DNA from: Lactarius indigo
Lineage: Eukaryota; Basidiomycota; Agaricomycetes; Russulales; Russulaceae
Reading direction: 5' to 3'
DNA length: 64,000 nucleotides
NCBI GenBank assembly: GCA_025766275.1
Contig: JAFKAC010000170.1
Span: 1-64,000 of the forward strand
In this document: positions 13,701-25,353 of the stretch, one piece after another
Layout: each line of letters begins with the position of its first letter
Numbering within the stretch: position 1 is the first letter of the stretch
Notes under the pieces: generated by a model
Databases searched by the model: none
What the model was told of the DNA's origin: nothing
What the model saw: only the letters and a program-made list of their open reading frames with translations
Program-made: the position numbers and the translations under genes

Positions 13701-16642
13701 GACTCTCCCTGTCACTCTTAGGGTCATCCTTACCAGATTGCAAGTTGCGTCTCGAGCTTGAACCCTTCAAAAGCGACCCCAAACTGATTATGGAAGACTT
13801 CTTGTGTGCACCTGGTGGTGTAGATAAGCTAGAGTCCACGGGAGACACAGGTTCTCTGGTTTGCAAATGTGAAGAGCCCGTAGAGGCAGGAGGCGAAGAT
13901 GAACGCGGAGCACCAACTTGAACAGAGTGAGAGGATGAGCGGCGGAAGAAAGGGATAGCAGATGGCGTCAAGCGCTTGGACGATCCACGGCGTACGGATC
14001 CCGAGGGACTGAGAGGTGTCTGTTGAGGAGCGGCCAGCGAACTGGATTTATGGGAACTTGACGCGGTATCGGGCCGGCTGGAAAAGGGTTGGTCAGGTGT
14101 TCCAGTCGCAGCGCCGGACGCAGACAAAGCATGGGATGAAGACAGAGACGAGTGCGAAGCCAGGGACGCCGCAGAAGCCATCGCATCAGGTTGTTGTACA
14201 GGTGACCAGGGCTCAGAATCCTTAGAAATAGAACGGCGAGTAGGCTGGCTCAAGGCAGTAGAATGTGGACTTTGCCTTACAGAAGATTGCTTTGCACCGG
14301 AGTTATCTTTCGTCGCCGAAGGAGAGCCACTCAGTTTCATTCCAAGCAAGCTCCATTTTTTAGAAGGTGTTTTCAACACTGCGGGAGCAGAGGCATAGCC
14401 CTGGTGGTCACCGTGCGCGGTATAAGGAGGCGGTGAGAGGGGCTTTGACACAATGGGTGCGGTAGCAACCACAGCTGGGGCAGACCGATTAGGTTCGCTA
14501 TCGTCTGCCCGAGTCGACTCTTCTGTGGATATTCCTTCGACAGGAAACAATGTACCTGCCGAGGATTGTGGCGGAGAACGGTATGTCGACAAGTCTTTCG
14601 GTAACGGGGGAACAGGGGGTACGTCTTGTCCAGTTTCTGGTTGTTCATTAGACGACGCGAGTGACGCAACACGGTCTTTCAAGAAGGCGACATCTCCAGA
14701 TTGTGATGCATCACTGCCAACGCTATTACGCCTAGCCTTGCTCGTGGAATGGCGTCCAGATTGTGCCGAAATTGAGGTAAGGCTTGTACCCGCTGACATA
14801 GACCCAGAGTCCCTGGAACTTGTAGTTGGCGTGCTGGTGTATGTAGTCGATGAGGCGGAACCGCGCTTGGTGGTGTAGCTGAGCCGTATACTTGCGGAGG
14901 ACTTCTTTATAGGTGGTTTGTCTTGCGCTGGTGAGCTGAGCTGCGTCTCGTCGCTACTTCCAAACACGCTCCCAGCCTGTTCTAAAGTGTCAACAAAGTC
15001 ACCGAGTCCAACTCCCTGACGTGTAGCGCTTGGCGTTTGGTCCTTATCTTTAGTCGATAAAGTACTATCCCGGATGTGCGCCGAGCTTCTACGACTCGTT
15101 TTCCCGCTGTCTGAGCCCATCCCCTCCCATTGTTGCCCTGACTTTGCTGGTGTGCTAGGTCGACTAGAGCGAAGACTACCCACACTCAGACGCACGCGAG
15201 CACCAGATTTGCTAGATATCCCGTCGAGTTTACGAAGCGCTTCAGCAGTAGCCTGATCATCGAGATCGGACCATCCCTCTTGTGTGCCCCTGAGTAACGA
15301 ATGTGCGACATTTGGTGTGTGGACATTCGAAGCCTCTTTCTGAGAAGCAGCAGACGCGGAAGCGCCAATAGCACCATTGCTGCTTACATGACGCAAGAAT
15401 TGTTGAATAGATGATGTGGAAGGAGAGGGAGGTAAGTGAGAGAAGTCGTTCGCATGAACACGGCGCGAATGAAGCTGTTCCCCATGGCTTGAGGAAGAAG
15501 AACTCGCCGAAGTGTGTCGAGAATGACGCTCCCTAGCTACGCTCCCGCTCGTCGAGATACTGTCTTTGCGACGCTCCCGGGGCTTGTCCCTCGATGACGA
15601 AGGAAGCCCAACGCCGAGACTACGGTGCTTCCGCGCTGAAGCGCGTTCCTCTTTGACCCCGTCAAGGACAGAGCCGGAGGGAGTCCTCTGATGCTTTGTG
15701 ATGAGCGAGCCGGCCTGATCCCGTTCAAACTCGTCAGACGTGCGTTTCCTTGCTTTGTTCAATGGTGGCGCGAAAGATATTGGAGGTGGATCATTGGCTA
15801 GAGGAAAGTTTTGTACTGCGGGATGAGTTAGGGTAAGAGGTCTAGAGAATTGAGTCCGTGGGTAGAGAATTTCTTCTCCGCCGCTCTCTTCAGTAACAGA
15901 AGGCCGAGCACGAACCATCCGTGGAATGGACTTGAATTCGGAAGGCTGTTGAATGCGCGATCAACGACTGAAAAGGAGAATACACCCAAAAGAGAAAAAA
16001 GATGTACTTCATCTCGTTCTTCATCCTCTTCACCGTCGATGGCCTCTATAGTCCAGGGGCTGTCCGAATCGATCTCTTCAGGTTCCTCAGGGAGAGGTGG
16101 GTCCAACTCGTCTTGGTCTAAAGCATGAGCATCGTCGTCATGGCTTGCAACTGTTCGCGTCCAGCGAGGAGTTGCGAGCTCGCCTAGACCATGGAGAACC
16201 CGTCGATCAATCTTGGAGGGATCCCGGTGAGGCGTGACAGGATCGTGAGTGGCTGGACGTGTTTCCGGAGTCTTGCTCAGATTGGGAGGGTCCGGAAGAG
16301 GGGGTATGGGTGAACCAGAGGGAGAATGTACGCTGAAGTAGTACGGATCAAGGGACGACGTGGCAGAGGTCGAGCGAGAGGGGAGGTGCGCATGAAGGTC
16401 ATCATTGGACTGATCGTGATGTAACTGGGACATGATGAGAGGGTAAGATGAGATCTTCAGGGTGCAGACATTACCTGTTCAACGTGGGACTTGGTGGTGT
16501 CTTCCGCAGACGGATGACGATCGGGTAAATGTGACGGGGAAGTGGATGTATTGGGAATCTCGAGAGCAGGAGGCCGGTCCTTTCGCTTCGGTGGACTCTT
16601 GTCATGAGGGAGCAGAAGGGAATGAGGTGGGGGTGAGGACAT
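10731..16642 (-). CDS. Large DYRK-family protein kinase, Pom1-like
   Basis: A dual-specificity kinase with a very long N-terminal region, like fission yeast Pom1, which controls polarity and cell size. The 5' exons (from [20 protein letters not shown]) plus an 807-codon exon (13495-15918) are Ser/Thr/Pro-rich and low complexity. An exon near 12534-13540 continues this style. The DYRK-homology box includes [16 protein letters not shown] and [15 protein letters not shown]. The kinase domain then has [39 protein letters not shown], the activation loop [17 protein letters not shown] (second Tyr is the autophosphorylation site in the family) and [15 protein letters not shown]. The C-terminus is a Ser-rich tail ([20 protein letters not shown]) ending at 10731. 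About 1,600-1,700 residues. Small exon borders in the N-terminal part are uncertain. The antisense 254-codon ORF at 12664-13428 is a shadow. Confidence 0.88.
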
Positions 16643-17507
16643 GGAAGCTAATGAAAGACGAAAGGAGGGCAGAGGAACGGCAGAGCGACGTAGAGAGACA
16701 AAAAAGAAAAGAAAAAACCGTAAAAAAAAAAACTAAATGATTCGAATCGTTGTTACCGTGTTGGAGTCGATTGTGATAGATAGAGCGAGCACTATGGCGA
16801 GCTCGACGAAACGGGCTGCAGCCAAGAGCGTGTCCGACGTGGATGGCCCGCAAGTGCGCCCCGAGGACACAGCCCTCGTGTCGAATGATTTGTTCCTATT
16901 TGGTTACCAATTAATAATAAATTTTTATTATTATTCCGACACAAAACTCGTTGGTCAGGTGTGGTCGACCAGACCCCTATGACGGGAACATTTTTAGTTC
17001 GATCGGAGATGAACCGGTCATTTGCTCCACAGCCATGTTCCTGGACCCCAGCCTATCTCGAGCTGAGAAGATAAAGGGAGCCCCGGAGGTCGAGTTGTAA
17101 CCCCGCGTTTTTCGTCCTTTCCGCCTCTCCGCTGTTCTCTTCAATCAATCCCCGCAATCTCAGCGAACCGACATCCTCTGTACGTCCTCTTCCCCCTCTT
17201 CGTTGCCATCTATCGTTTGTTGTATTCGGGGATTCTCCCCATCAAACAACCATGTTTTTCTTCTTTCCCTGTCTCCTATTCCCGATTTTTTGTTCCCACC
17301 CTCCCTTTTCTCCTCCTTACCGGCGCTAGGGGCCGCCCACCTTCAGATGTACACATCTGAGAGTGCACACGGCATTGATGCCACGTGCCTCTGCCGTTGA
17401 CCCGAAGTTCAATAGCCCGCTGCCCCTTCATCCTCTCTTCTCTACCGCCACATCCTCCGCTCGTCCGCCCGCTCACCCTCCCTCCCCTCCTTTTTTCTTC
17501 CTCAGTT
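16643..17507 (+). promoter_or_regulatory. Divergent promoter and long pyrimidine-rich 5' leader with an upstream ORF
   Basis: From about 17100 the + strand becomes strongly C/T-rich, typical of fungal core promoters and leaders, and runs up to the ATG of the Zn2Cys6 gene at 17508. Within it, ATG at about 17347 opens a 17-codon ORF (MYTSESAHGIDATCLCR, stop near 17400) about 108 bp before the main ATG. This could reduce translation if it is in the mRNA. AT-rich runs lie near 16900-16940. Confidence 0.45.
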
Positions 17508-18496
17508 ATGGCTTCCGTCCGTACTCACTCCGACGATGACCGAATTGATCAATCCCCCGAATCCGCTTCTGACTCTGTCCAGTCTCAGTTGACCATCCAT
17601 TCCGTGCCTTATACCGGTCTGCCAATGCACATGTACCCGTTTGCTCCCGGTGTGGTCAGCACCTCCCAGCCTCAGATTCGCTCCAAGCGGCGTCAAGTCA
17701 AGAACGCCTGTACGAACTGTCAAAAGGCATGCAAGAAGTGCGACGATGCGCGCCCCTGCCTGCGCTGCGTCAAGTACGGTATCGGCGAAGAGTGTGTCGA
17801 TTCCCAGCGTAAGGAAAGAAAAAAGGGTATCAAGAGAGGCCCTTACAAGAAGCGCGATGGAAAGAGTGAGCTCTCATTAAGCATTTATCTCGCTTATCGA
17901 CACGTGTAATCTTACCTTTGTCTCCAACTGGTCGCGCAACTTCTGCCGCCGAGACTCAACCCGACCCAGCGCCGCCGCCAACGATGGGTATGCCTCTTCA
18001 TGGTGTCCCTACGACGGGTGGAACCCCGCCGGGTACCTCGTTTATGGGGCCGATCGGATACCCGCTTCCGATCTATGGGCAGTATCCTCCTATTCCAGCT
18101 GCGCATAAGCCCGGTGAGGCCTCCCCTTACCATCCCCCTTATTACATGCCGGTGCAGCCTCCCCCGTCGTCTCATCCGGGTCAGGAGCATGAGGGCCCAG
18201 GCTACCTTCCCCATCACCCTCAATATTACCCAGGACCATACCTCCCCTATGGCACCGTGCCGTATCCTACTCCTTATATTGTACCGCACCACCGCCCTGA
18301 TATGCAGGTTATGATACAGCCTCATGCCCAGTACCCTGGATATCTTCCGAATGGTCACCATATGCCCTACTCCAAGCCGCCATCTGCCGGTAACGCAGGA
18401 GTTGACGTCACTGTCGGCGTGAACGGCAGCACCAGGAGGGAAGATCATGCAGACGGTCGTGAGGGACTCGCGGGAATAGAAGGGCGAAGCACGTAG
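17508..18496 (+). CDS. Zn2Cys6 binuclear-cluster transcription factor
   Basis: The first exon has the fungal Zn(II)2Cys6 DNA-binding cluster at about residues 68-100: CTNCQKACKKCDDARPCLRC followed by VKYGIGEECVD, six cysteines in the standard spacing. A basic linker (RKERKKGIKRGPYKKRDGK) follows. The second exon is rich in Pro, Tyr, His and Gly (for example GYPLPIYGQYPPIPAAHKPG), probably an activation or low-complexity region, and ends at 18496. The intron donor is GTGAGC at about 17869. The acceptor is uncertain: the best in-frame choice is near 17970 (just before CGCCGCCGCC). The protein is short (about 280-300 residues) and has no fungal-specific 'middle homology' domain, so it is a small regulator of unknown target. 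Confidence 0.85.
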
Positions 18497-19705
18497 GCAT
18501 TGCCTGAAAGTCTTGTAAGATATCGTCCTTTGTATTTGTATTCCACAAATTCTTACGGACCACAATGTCTCCGCCTCCACTCTTATGCTCTTTACTCACC
18601 CCATAGTAATGGTTGGTTCCTCTAATTCAGTGTCTATATTTCATTGTATGCAGCAGAACTGAGAATCTGAGACTGGAGTCATCAGACTTGGGCTGAAAAT
18701 ACATGGGTTGGTTGAGACCCATTGTCTGGAGACCCGTGGGTCTAGGAGATGATAGGCGGATGTTCTCAGACGAGGCGAATTACGCTGCCGGCAGTAGGAG
18801 CGGCAAAGGCTACTCAAAAGGTTCCAGGACGGTGGACTGGTGGGGACCTGGTGACGTGCTCGTAGTCAATGGCAGGGCCATGTACTAGTCCATCAAACCA
18901 CGCGGGCACCTCGCGGAATTCCTGTAAGCTCCGCTTCGAGGTACCGTACTGGTTTCCTGCAGTCCGGACTTTGGCCTGGAGCCCTTTCGGTCCCCCCATC
19001 TTCGCCCCACCCCCAAATCTTAAAGCGGAGATGTGTGATTGGAGCGGCTCCTCCCTCCGCTCAAATAATGTAGTCAGCGTAAGGCGCGGGAAGCTCGCGT
19101 GCAGGGTGCCCAGACATCATCTAGACACATGTCTTACGTGCATCCGGAACATCAGCTGGACTGGGTGTGCAAAGCGCGCAACCGGCGCACATCGGCTAAA
19201 CTCTGAATCTAAGTTCTGTGCAGTACATCACGGACCCTTTGTAAGGCCGCCCGTTGGGGCGGGCTTTCCTTGTGTGGCGCATGTAATTCAATCTTTCTTT
19301 CTTTTACGCGCCAGCGGAATCACTCCGGCCAGCATTGGGTAAACAATGGTGCGACTGGGAGGCGCGCAACGAGGCAGGACGGTGATACCCAGACGCACGA
19401 TTGTGTTATTCGCCGGGTACATACCACGATGTTGCCTTGCGCTCGCTTACAGTAACGAGAATAGAAGATTGCTTCGTACCGTCACACATGTGGTAAGGAG
19501 TTCCAGAATGTAGGCTCCAGGATCCTATCCCTGGCCGGAGCAGGGAGGTCCTAGCTTCCGTAGTAAAACGTAGCACTGAAATACCATACACTCCGAGTGA
19601 CGCCAGAACTTCTCCATGGAGACTCTTTGGCGGCGCTCGCAGAGCGATAACTGTCCATGGACGTGCAGATGACTATCTAGGAGCAAGGATATCAAAACAG
19701 GGCGA
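18497..19705. other. Intergenic stretch without a supported gene
   Basis: About 1.2 kb between the Zn2Cys6 gene and the Rho gene (the stops face each other). Only short ORFs without splice or motif support are present. A GC-rich stretch around 19020-19340 was inspected and shows no recognised RNA or protein feature. Confidence 0.4.
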
Positions 19706-20489
19706 TCAGGTTACGACACACTGCCGCTGTCGCGCGATCTTCCCCCACTTGCCCTTCATACTCTCCCGTAGTGCAAGCGCAAACACCTCTTGCACACCAC
19801 TGCCTGTCTTCGCGGAGCATTCGATATACTTGGCACCGATTTCCTGCGCGACCTCCGCGCCCTGTTCTGGCGTGACGGGCTTCTGGCCCTGCGCGCCGAG
19901 CATTCGTCGTGTGTTGTCGTCCCGACGCAAGTCCGTCTTGGTTGCGACGAGGATGAGTGGTGTGCCCTCGCAGAAGTGGGCCACCTCAGGGTACCACTTG
20001 CGCCGCGTCCTTCCCATCAGACACGAACCACAAAGCTGAGCTGAACGCGCACCTTGTCCTGGACGTTCGCGAGGCTAACGGGGAAGTCGACGGAAAAGAC
20101 GATGAGAATGACGTGGCTTTCTGGATAGCTCAATGGTCGCAGACGATCGTACTCCTCCTGCCCTGCCGTGTCCCACAACGCAATCTCGATGATTTTGCCG
20201 TCGAACTGTCGGTTTGTCACATAGTTCTCGAACACGGTGGGGATGTACGCCTGGGTTCCGTGAACCGCCGCCCCGTAAATCAAGATGTTGCAGAGACGTA
20301 CCTCTGGAAACCTATTCTGTGCATACACGATCAACAGACACGTCTTTCCACACCCACCTGTCAACAGGGTACCCGAGATAGGTGAGAGAGCAGTTGACAA
20401 GAGGGTCTACACTCACCATCCCCGACTACGACAATCTTTCTCTTCATGTCGGGTCTTTCGTTAGGTCCGAGTTCATAATGGTTACTCAT
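19706..20489 (-). CDS. Rho-family small GTPase
   Basis: A membrane-anchored switch GTPase likely to control actin and cell-wall growth. From the ATG at 20489: [20 protein letters not shown] then [23 protein letters not shown] (P-loop split by an intron), the effector loop [32 protein letters not shown] (G3 DTAGQE), [31 protein letters not shown] and [11 protein letters not shown] (G4 TKxD), then [14 protein letters not shown] (G5 SAK). It ends RQRQCVVT, a CaaX-type prenylation box. Introns of 50-60 bp keep phase. Total about 205 residues. The Rho insert region (about residues 125-150) is present. The sequence does not clearly fit Rho1, Cdc42 or Rac, so no subfamily is claimed. The start faces GPI1's across 303 bp. 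Confidence 0.92.
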
Positions 20490-20792
20490 GTTGTGTAGTC
20501 AGGATAATGTCTGATATGTAATACTGGATAGTGCTAGTCAGACCTGGCCTTACATAGACAAAGCAGACACTCACAAAGAAAGACGACGAGCGGATTGAGT
20601 GCACTGGCAGGCAGCAAGTATTTTCAAGAGACGAGGTATGAGTTAGATGGAGATATATCGGATCGAATATTGTGTGCAATTAGGACGGTCGAGGATGATG
20701 CTACGACGTGGTTCAGCACAGACGATGCACCCGCCGGCCCGCCACCCACCGGTCTGTCACTTTTGCACGGGTCCCTTCCGTACGGTCATGTC
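20490..20792. promoter_or_regulatory. Divergent promoter between the Rho gene and GPI1
   Basis: 303 bp between two outward-facing starts. The frame before GPI1's chosen ATG is open back to about 20595, so part could be coding if an upstream start is used. Confidence 0.4.
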
Positions 20793-22980
20793 ATGATCGC
20801 AAAATGGTCCACCTTCTGGCCCATCGAAGACCGGGGGAAAAGTGGATACTGCTACGGCTGGGTAAACTCCAGAGTGATATGCGTAGCTGGTGTGCTTCAG
20901 GTTGGGTCACTTGGTAAGACCTTGCGCTATTTGCGGAGCTCTTAATGAATATCGATACACAGAACACGCGAATGCCCTCTTAAATGACTTTCTTGGTGAG
21001 AATCCTCGGTTCACAGAGGTGTCTTCTACAGATGATCCGGTGATACTGGGAGAATGCTCGTCCAGCTCGTCAGGTTATACCCCTAGCATCCAATTTCTTC
21101 GTGGGGTGGGGCCACCCTCGTCCATGTATGTCTCGATCAGTACGCATGCTGGTTCAAGGCTTACTTCGATCCAGAACAGGACCCTCATATACCATCGTGA
21201 CATACCGTAGGACCGCTCTAGGTTCCGCCCGCTTCCATACTCCTGAAGACATCGTTTCGCGCCGCAATGTTGCTATTCCAGACAACCACCCAATCTTCGA
21301 TGCAATCGGACTGGACGCAACGGCACTCGCACAGGTCCGCTTCTTTGAGCACGTGGCCGGTGACATGTTGATCGTCTGTAATTGTAGCTAAACGCGACCT
21401 ATCGCCTGCACTCCTTACTGAATCTCTCCGATTCATGGTTGGCGAATTTCAAGCTCCTGGACAAAGTCGCACGCAACGTACATGACACATGTGCCGCCCG
21501 TCCGGAGCGCGCATTCCCATATTTATCCTTGGGTCTCAGGTCCATTCTCAGGCTGATAGAGGGGTTCCTTCGGCAATGCCTTCCATGGGTGGCGCTTGGG
21601 AGAGTGTACTCGAAATTGAGTGAGCGCCACCCCGTTCAAGTAGTCTTCTCGACCCCTAATCTTCGCGCCAGTTGACCAATTATGGGCGCGATCAAGCCTG
21701 GTGCAAGGTCTAGTGTTGTATCGGAGACTATCTTATGTCTATGGAAAGCTGGAAACGTCCGCAGAATACGTTCGGTGAGCATCTTTAATGACGCCCTTCT
21801 AATCTCGTTTCACTAGGCCTCCTGTAGCTTCAATAACGCTATATGGCTCGTGATGAACGACGTGATACTAGGTAGTGTTGTTGGGGCGTTTGTATGTGAT
21901 AATCGTGATGTCATCGGTACTTCGTTACACGATTGGCTCAAGGTTTGTCCCTTTACCCCCTGATAGGCGCCCTTCTGGATGATAATCAAAGACGTAGACC
22001 GCCTTCGTCGACTTCACGCGTGATGCTCTACTCTGGTTGGATAATTGGCCTGAGGGCCTTAAGCTGAACACGGAACTGAGTTCCTTCCTCTTACACGTGT
22101 TCCTGGGGGTGTTAGAATTATGGGCTTGTGAGTACATTCAACACTTTGGCTACCTTCGAAGTTAAGTTTGCGCCGCCGCCAGATATTCTACGTTCACTGT
22201 CTCCTCATTTTCCCATGATTGTTTACGCGATTGGCCTTTCTGGGTACGGAGGTCTGACCGTTCCGTTGTCGCTATTCTCGGACCTCTTCAACGCCCTCAC
22301 CTTACATGTCTCAATGAGCTACCTCGTATTGAAGAGGGCACTATCGTACCAGACATTTGCCTTGCGCTCATTATGGAACCTATTCAGAGGTCAGCGCTGA
22401 TTTCTCTGAATCCAATAATTGTTCACAGGGGTTGTAGGAAAACGGTTTAATGTCCTTCATCAGCGCACCGATTCTTGGCACTACGAAGTGGATCAACTCA
22501 TCCTTGGGACGCTCTTGTTCACGTTGTTCACGTTCAGCCTTCCTACCTTATTGTCTTATGCTCTCCTCTTCTCCTTGGTACGGAATTCTTGGTATCGAGA
22601 TTAACAATGGGTTCACCTCAACTCGCGCCTGTAGATGAGAACGGGCATTGTCATGACCTGCAGCGCAATGAGTATTGCTACTGATTTGATGAACCAATTC
22701 CCGCTATTCCCATTATTACTCAGAATCAAGGATCCAAGAAGATTACCCGGTCTGTATTTGCGGTCTTCGGGTGTCCTCTTTGAGTCGACTGACCTCCTTT
22801 TTGGATAGGTACCGTGTATTTCCGAATGATGGGCGACTCACTTATGCTTGAGGTACGTGTGAATACACTTAGGGATTAAGACGCAGTCGGCACAACTGTC
22901 TGCCACAGGTACAGACCATGTCCATATTTACAGTTTTCATGGAATATGGGTCTTTGCGCAGGCATCAGATAGGCTTTTAA
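20793..22980 (+). CDS. GPI1: GPI-GlcNAc transferase subunit Gpi1 (PIG-Q)
   Basis: Gpi1 belongs to the ER-membrane complex that adds GlcNAc to phosphatidylinositol, the first step of GPI-anchor synthesis. The gene is broken into many small exons. The start at 20793 (MIAKWSTFWPIEDRGKSGYC) fits the family's short 'FWP......GY.YGW' N-terminus. Conserved blocks: LLWLDNWPEGLKLNTELSSF (22030-22100), then FPMIVYAIGLSGYGGLTVPL and LSLFSDLFNALTLHVSMSYL (membrane segments), then NVLHQRTDSWHYEVDQLILG followed by TLLFTLFTFSLPTLLSYALL. Then come LMNQFPLFPLLLRIKDPRRL and a last exon ending MEYGSLRRHQIGF, stop 22978-22980. The splice sites of the last three introns keep phase. The middle exons (about 20960-21990) are not fully resolved. 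Downstream lies the transposon-rich region. Confidence 0.88.
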
Positions 22981-24009
22981 AGAGCTCGGACTTCACTAGA
23001 AGTAGTTAGTATGATATCAATTGCTCCACTAGCACCAAGGTGACATGTCCCTGATGTTGGTCCTCCAGTTTAACAGCAAGGGGCTTGTGGAACTGTAGTC
23101 AGATATAGGGGGTACAATTTTCTCATAAGGCCAATTGGGATAGGGGGGGAGGTATTTACATAAGCAGGCACTTGTCTGGATATGGCATTACATTCTCATG
23201 GCTACTAAATACAGCAATTGGCTTGGTAAGCATGTACAATGCCAATGCAACCTCCTCAGTTCCACTGGCAAGTTCATTTCACTTGCCATCTTGCACTTGG
23301 TTTGTGCTGAAATATGCTGTGAACTCAACTTGTGGGGGAGCATCTGGCACCAGGGTCCTGTCAGAACTGGATCAGGCCAGTAGCCTAAAGGATTCATCTT
23401 GCCTCAGCACAGATAATCCTTTGCTCTAATTTTGGACTACAGCCTTCAGCCACTACTATATTATGTTCCTGGTTTTGTGTCTGATTGATTGTGATTGTTG
23501 TTAGGATACCTTTTCAGATCAAGTGCAAGTGTGCTGAGCCTAACAATATGAGGGTAGTGGCCACACATCACCATAGCTTGCAGCCTCAATTGCTGCTATT
23601 CACTCTCAGTATTGGCTTCAGTCACTGTCAAATTATGATCCCTGATTCACTGTTACAATTCTCACCTTGATTAAGAGGCCTTATGACTTGCTTTTGATAT
23701 GACACATTCATATACTTCTGATGGCTCATGATTACTTATGATTTAGATTCACAAATAAGCAGAAAAACTAGTAGTATAAAATGTATGGGATTGGACTGTA
23801 ATGAATCATCCAATCATTCTCAAATTCTTCTGACTGCTCACTTGTCTCTTGCACTCTCGAAATCTCTTTGTTTCAACTTGATTTCCTCATTTTTGAACAC
23901 TTGGCACACACACTCACATGTGACACTTCATAAAAAAGAAAGTTATCCAAAAGTCATTCAAAAGTTGGTTGACTTTTACTTGACAGATGTTGTAAGGATA
24001 CCTTGGGCT
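22981..24009. other. AT-rich, CpG-poor transition into the repeat region
   Basis: About 1 kb after GPI1 with a clear change in base composition: AT-rich, few CpG. ORFs are short. I saw no domain and no terminal repeats. It is probably decayed transposon DNA. Confidence 0.4.
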
Positions 24010-24605
24010 CTGGGCCCAAAATCACCTATTTTCACCTGTTTTGGCCATACTTGCTTACTGGATTCCATAGCCACTGCAGCCACCTGATTTCTAAGTCAGG
24101 TCTGCTGCTCAAGCAAAGCCCAGAGCACAGACCTGTTGGGGTCCTCAAATGTGATGACTAGGGAGGAGAGGGATCCCAGAGCATATGAGCTTAAGGCCCT
24201 GACTCAGGAGGGGAGGTTGGTGAGGCAGAGGGTGTGGTAGAATGGATTATCATGCACTAGTGTATTGTGACATTCTACAGGAGAGTGAGGTGCATGGGTG
24301 GAGGTGGCTCCAGTAGGGATGCTATTGATAGTGAGGCAAGACCAGTGAACATTCTTGTGAGTCTGGATGGGGAGGGGTGTGGAAGGGTTGTGTGACAGGA
24401 AGGAAGAGAGGGTGTTGGAGATGAAAGCAGAAGCAGTGTTGAGGTGGTGAGCTGTGGTGTTGGGTCCTCTGATCACCACAAGGTTGTTCTTAGGGGTCCA
24501 TTGGGTGGCAGACAGAGTCACCTGGTGGGGTGAGTCCAGCAGGATGGAGTTGAGGTGGGCACAGATATCAGCAGGTGTCCTCTTGACAGCCAGGGCCTGA
24601 CCCCC
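24010..24605 (-). pseudogene. Decayed LINE-like ORF1 fragment
   Basis: Reading the minus strand from about 24605 gives GGQALAVKRTPADICAHLNS, ATQWTPKNNLVVIRGPN, HWSCLTINSIPTGA and LCLTNLPS. After a TGA it continues VRALSSYALGSLSSLVITFE, then DPNRSVLWALLEQQT, a TGA, and a further readable stretch to about 24010. The order 'W....NLVV', 'S.VPTG', 'PSWVR', 'F.DPD.S' resembles the gag-like ORF1 of fungal Tad-type non-LTR retrotransposons. Both internal TGA codons sit where a Trp is plausible (PSWVR) or where TGG could have decayed to TGA. No reverse transcriptase was found nearby, so this is an isolated relic. Identity is from memory of the family. Confidence 0.45.
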
Positions 24606-25353
24606 AGTCAAAATCCCAATGAATCCCAATAAATTGAGTTGAATGAAAATGACCAAGATTGGTGGCGGGTGAATTCTGTTGACTCTGCTTGAATTATATT
24701 GCCTACAGATTTGAATTATTCCATACAATTCAATGCGAATGAATAATCTTGAATATTGCTGCACCCATAACATGGATGCCCTCATTGTGCTGCTCTTTGT
24801 GCTGCCCTCATTGTGGGACATTGCACATGTGAATATGTGAATGCCACATTTGGTACCTGTGAGCTGCAACATATCTGAAATGAGTATCAAGTTGTCATTC
24901 TCCTCTTCTCATCCTATGTATCTTTGGCTCTGGCTCTTGTCTTGACCCTCAGCTGCTATCTGTGTCTGTTTCTTTCTTTCTGATATTGTGTTTCTGGAGA
25001 CTTCTTGGCATTGTCACTCTCCATGTACTCTGTAACTCTGGACTGATCTGATGCCAACATCAGGTGACCCATGGGCATGTATCTATAAATGTGGATGCTC
25101 AAGACACTGCAACATACTTCGCCTGGTGTCAAAGATGATGTATTATGACCATGTGAAGTATCAGAGGGTTGATGATTGTATGTTGAGCATATTGCCCAAT
25201 TTATGACTCTTGTGCTCACTGGATCTTGTGCATGTGAGATGGTCCTATGTCATTCCCCAACAGCTATCCAGCATCAAGACACCCATCAACTCGCACTAGG
25301 GTGACTGGGTCATGCTCGCACACATGGCAAATGGGAAGCGTGCTTGATTAGAC
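24606..25353. other. Spacer between LINE relic and CACTA relic
   Basis: AT-rich, with no supported ORF. It may include the 5' part of the CACTA element, but no terminal CACTA inverted repeat was identified. Confidence 0.3.

Noticed and set aside
19020..19340. Structural RNA gene in the GC-rich intergenic stretch
   Set aside because: No recognisable tRNA, snRNA or 5S elements on either strand.
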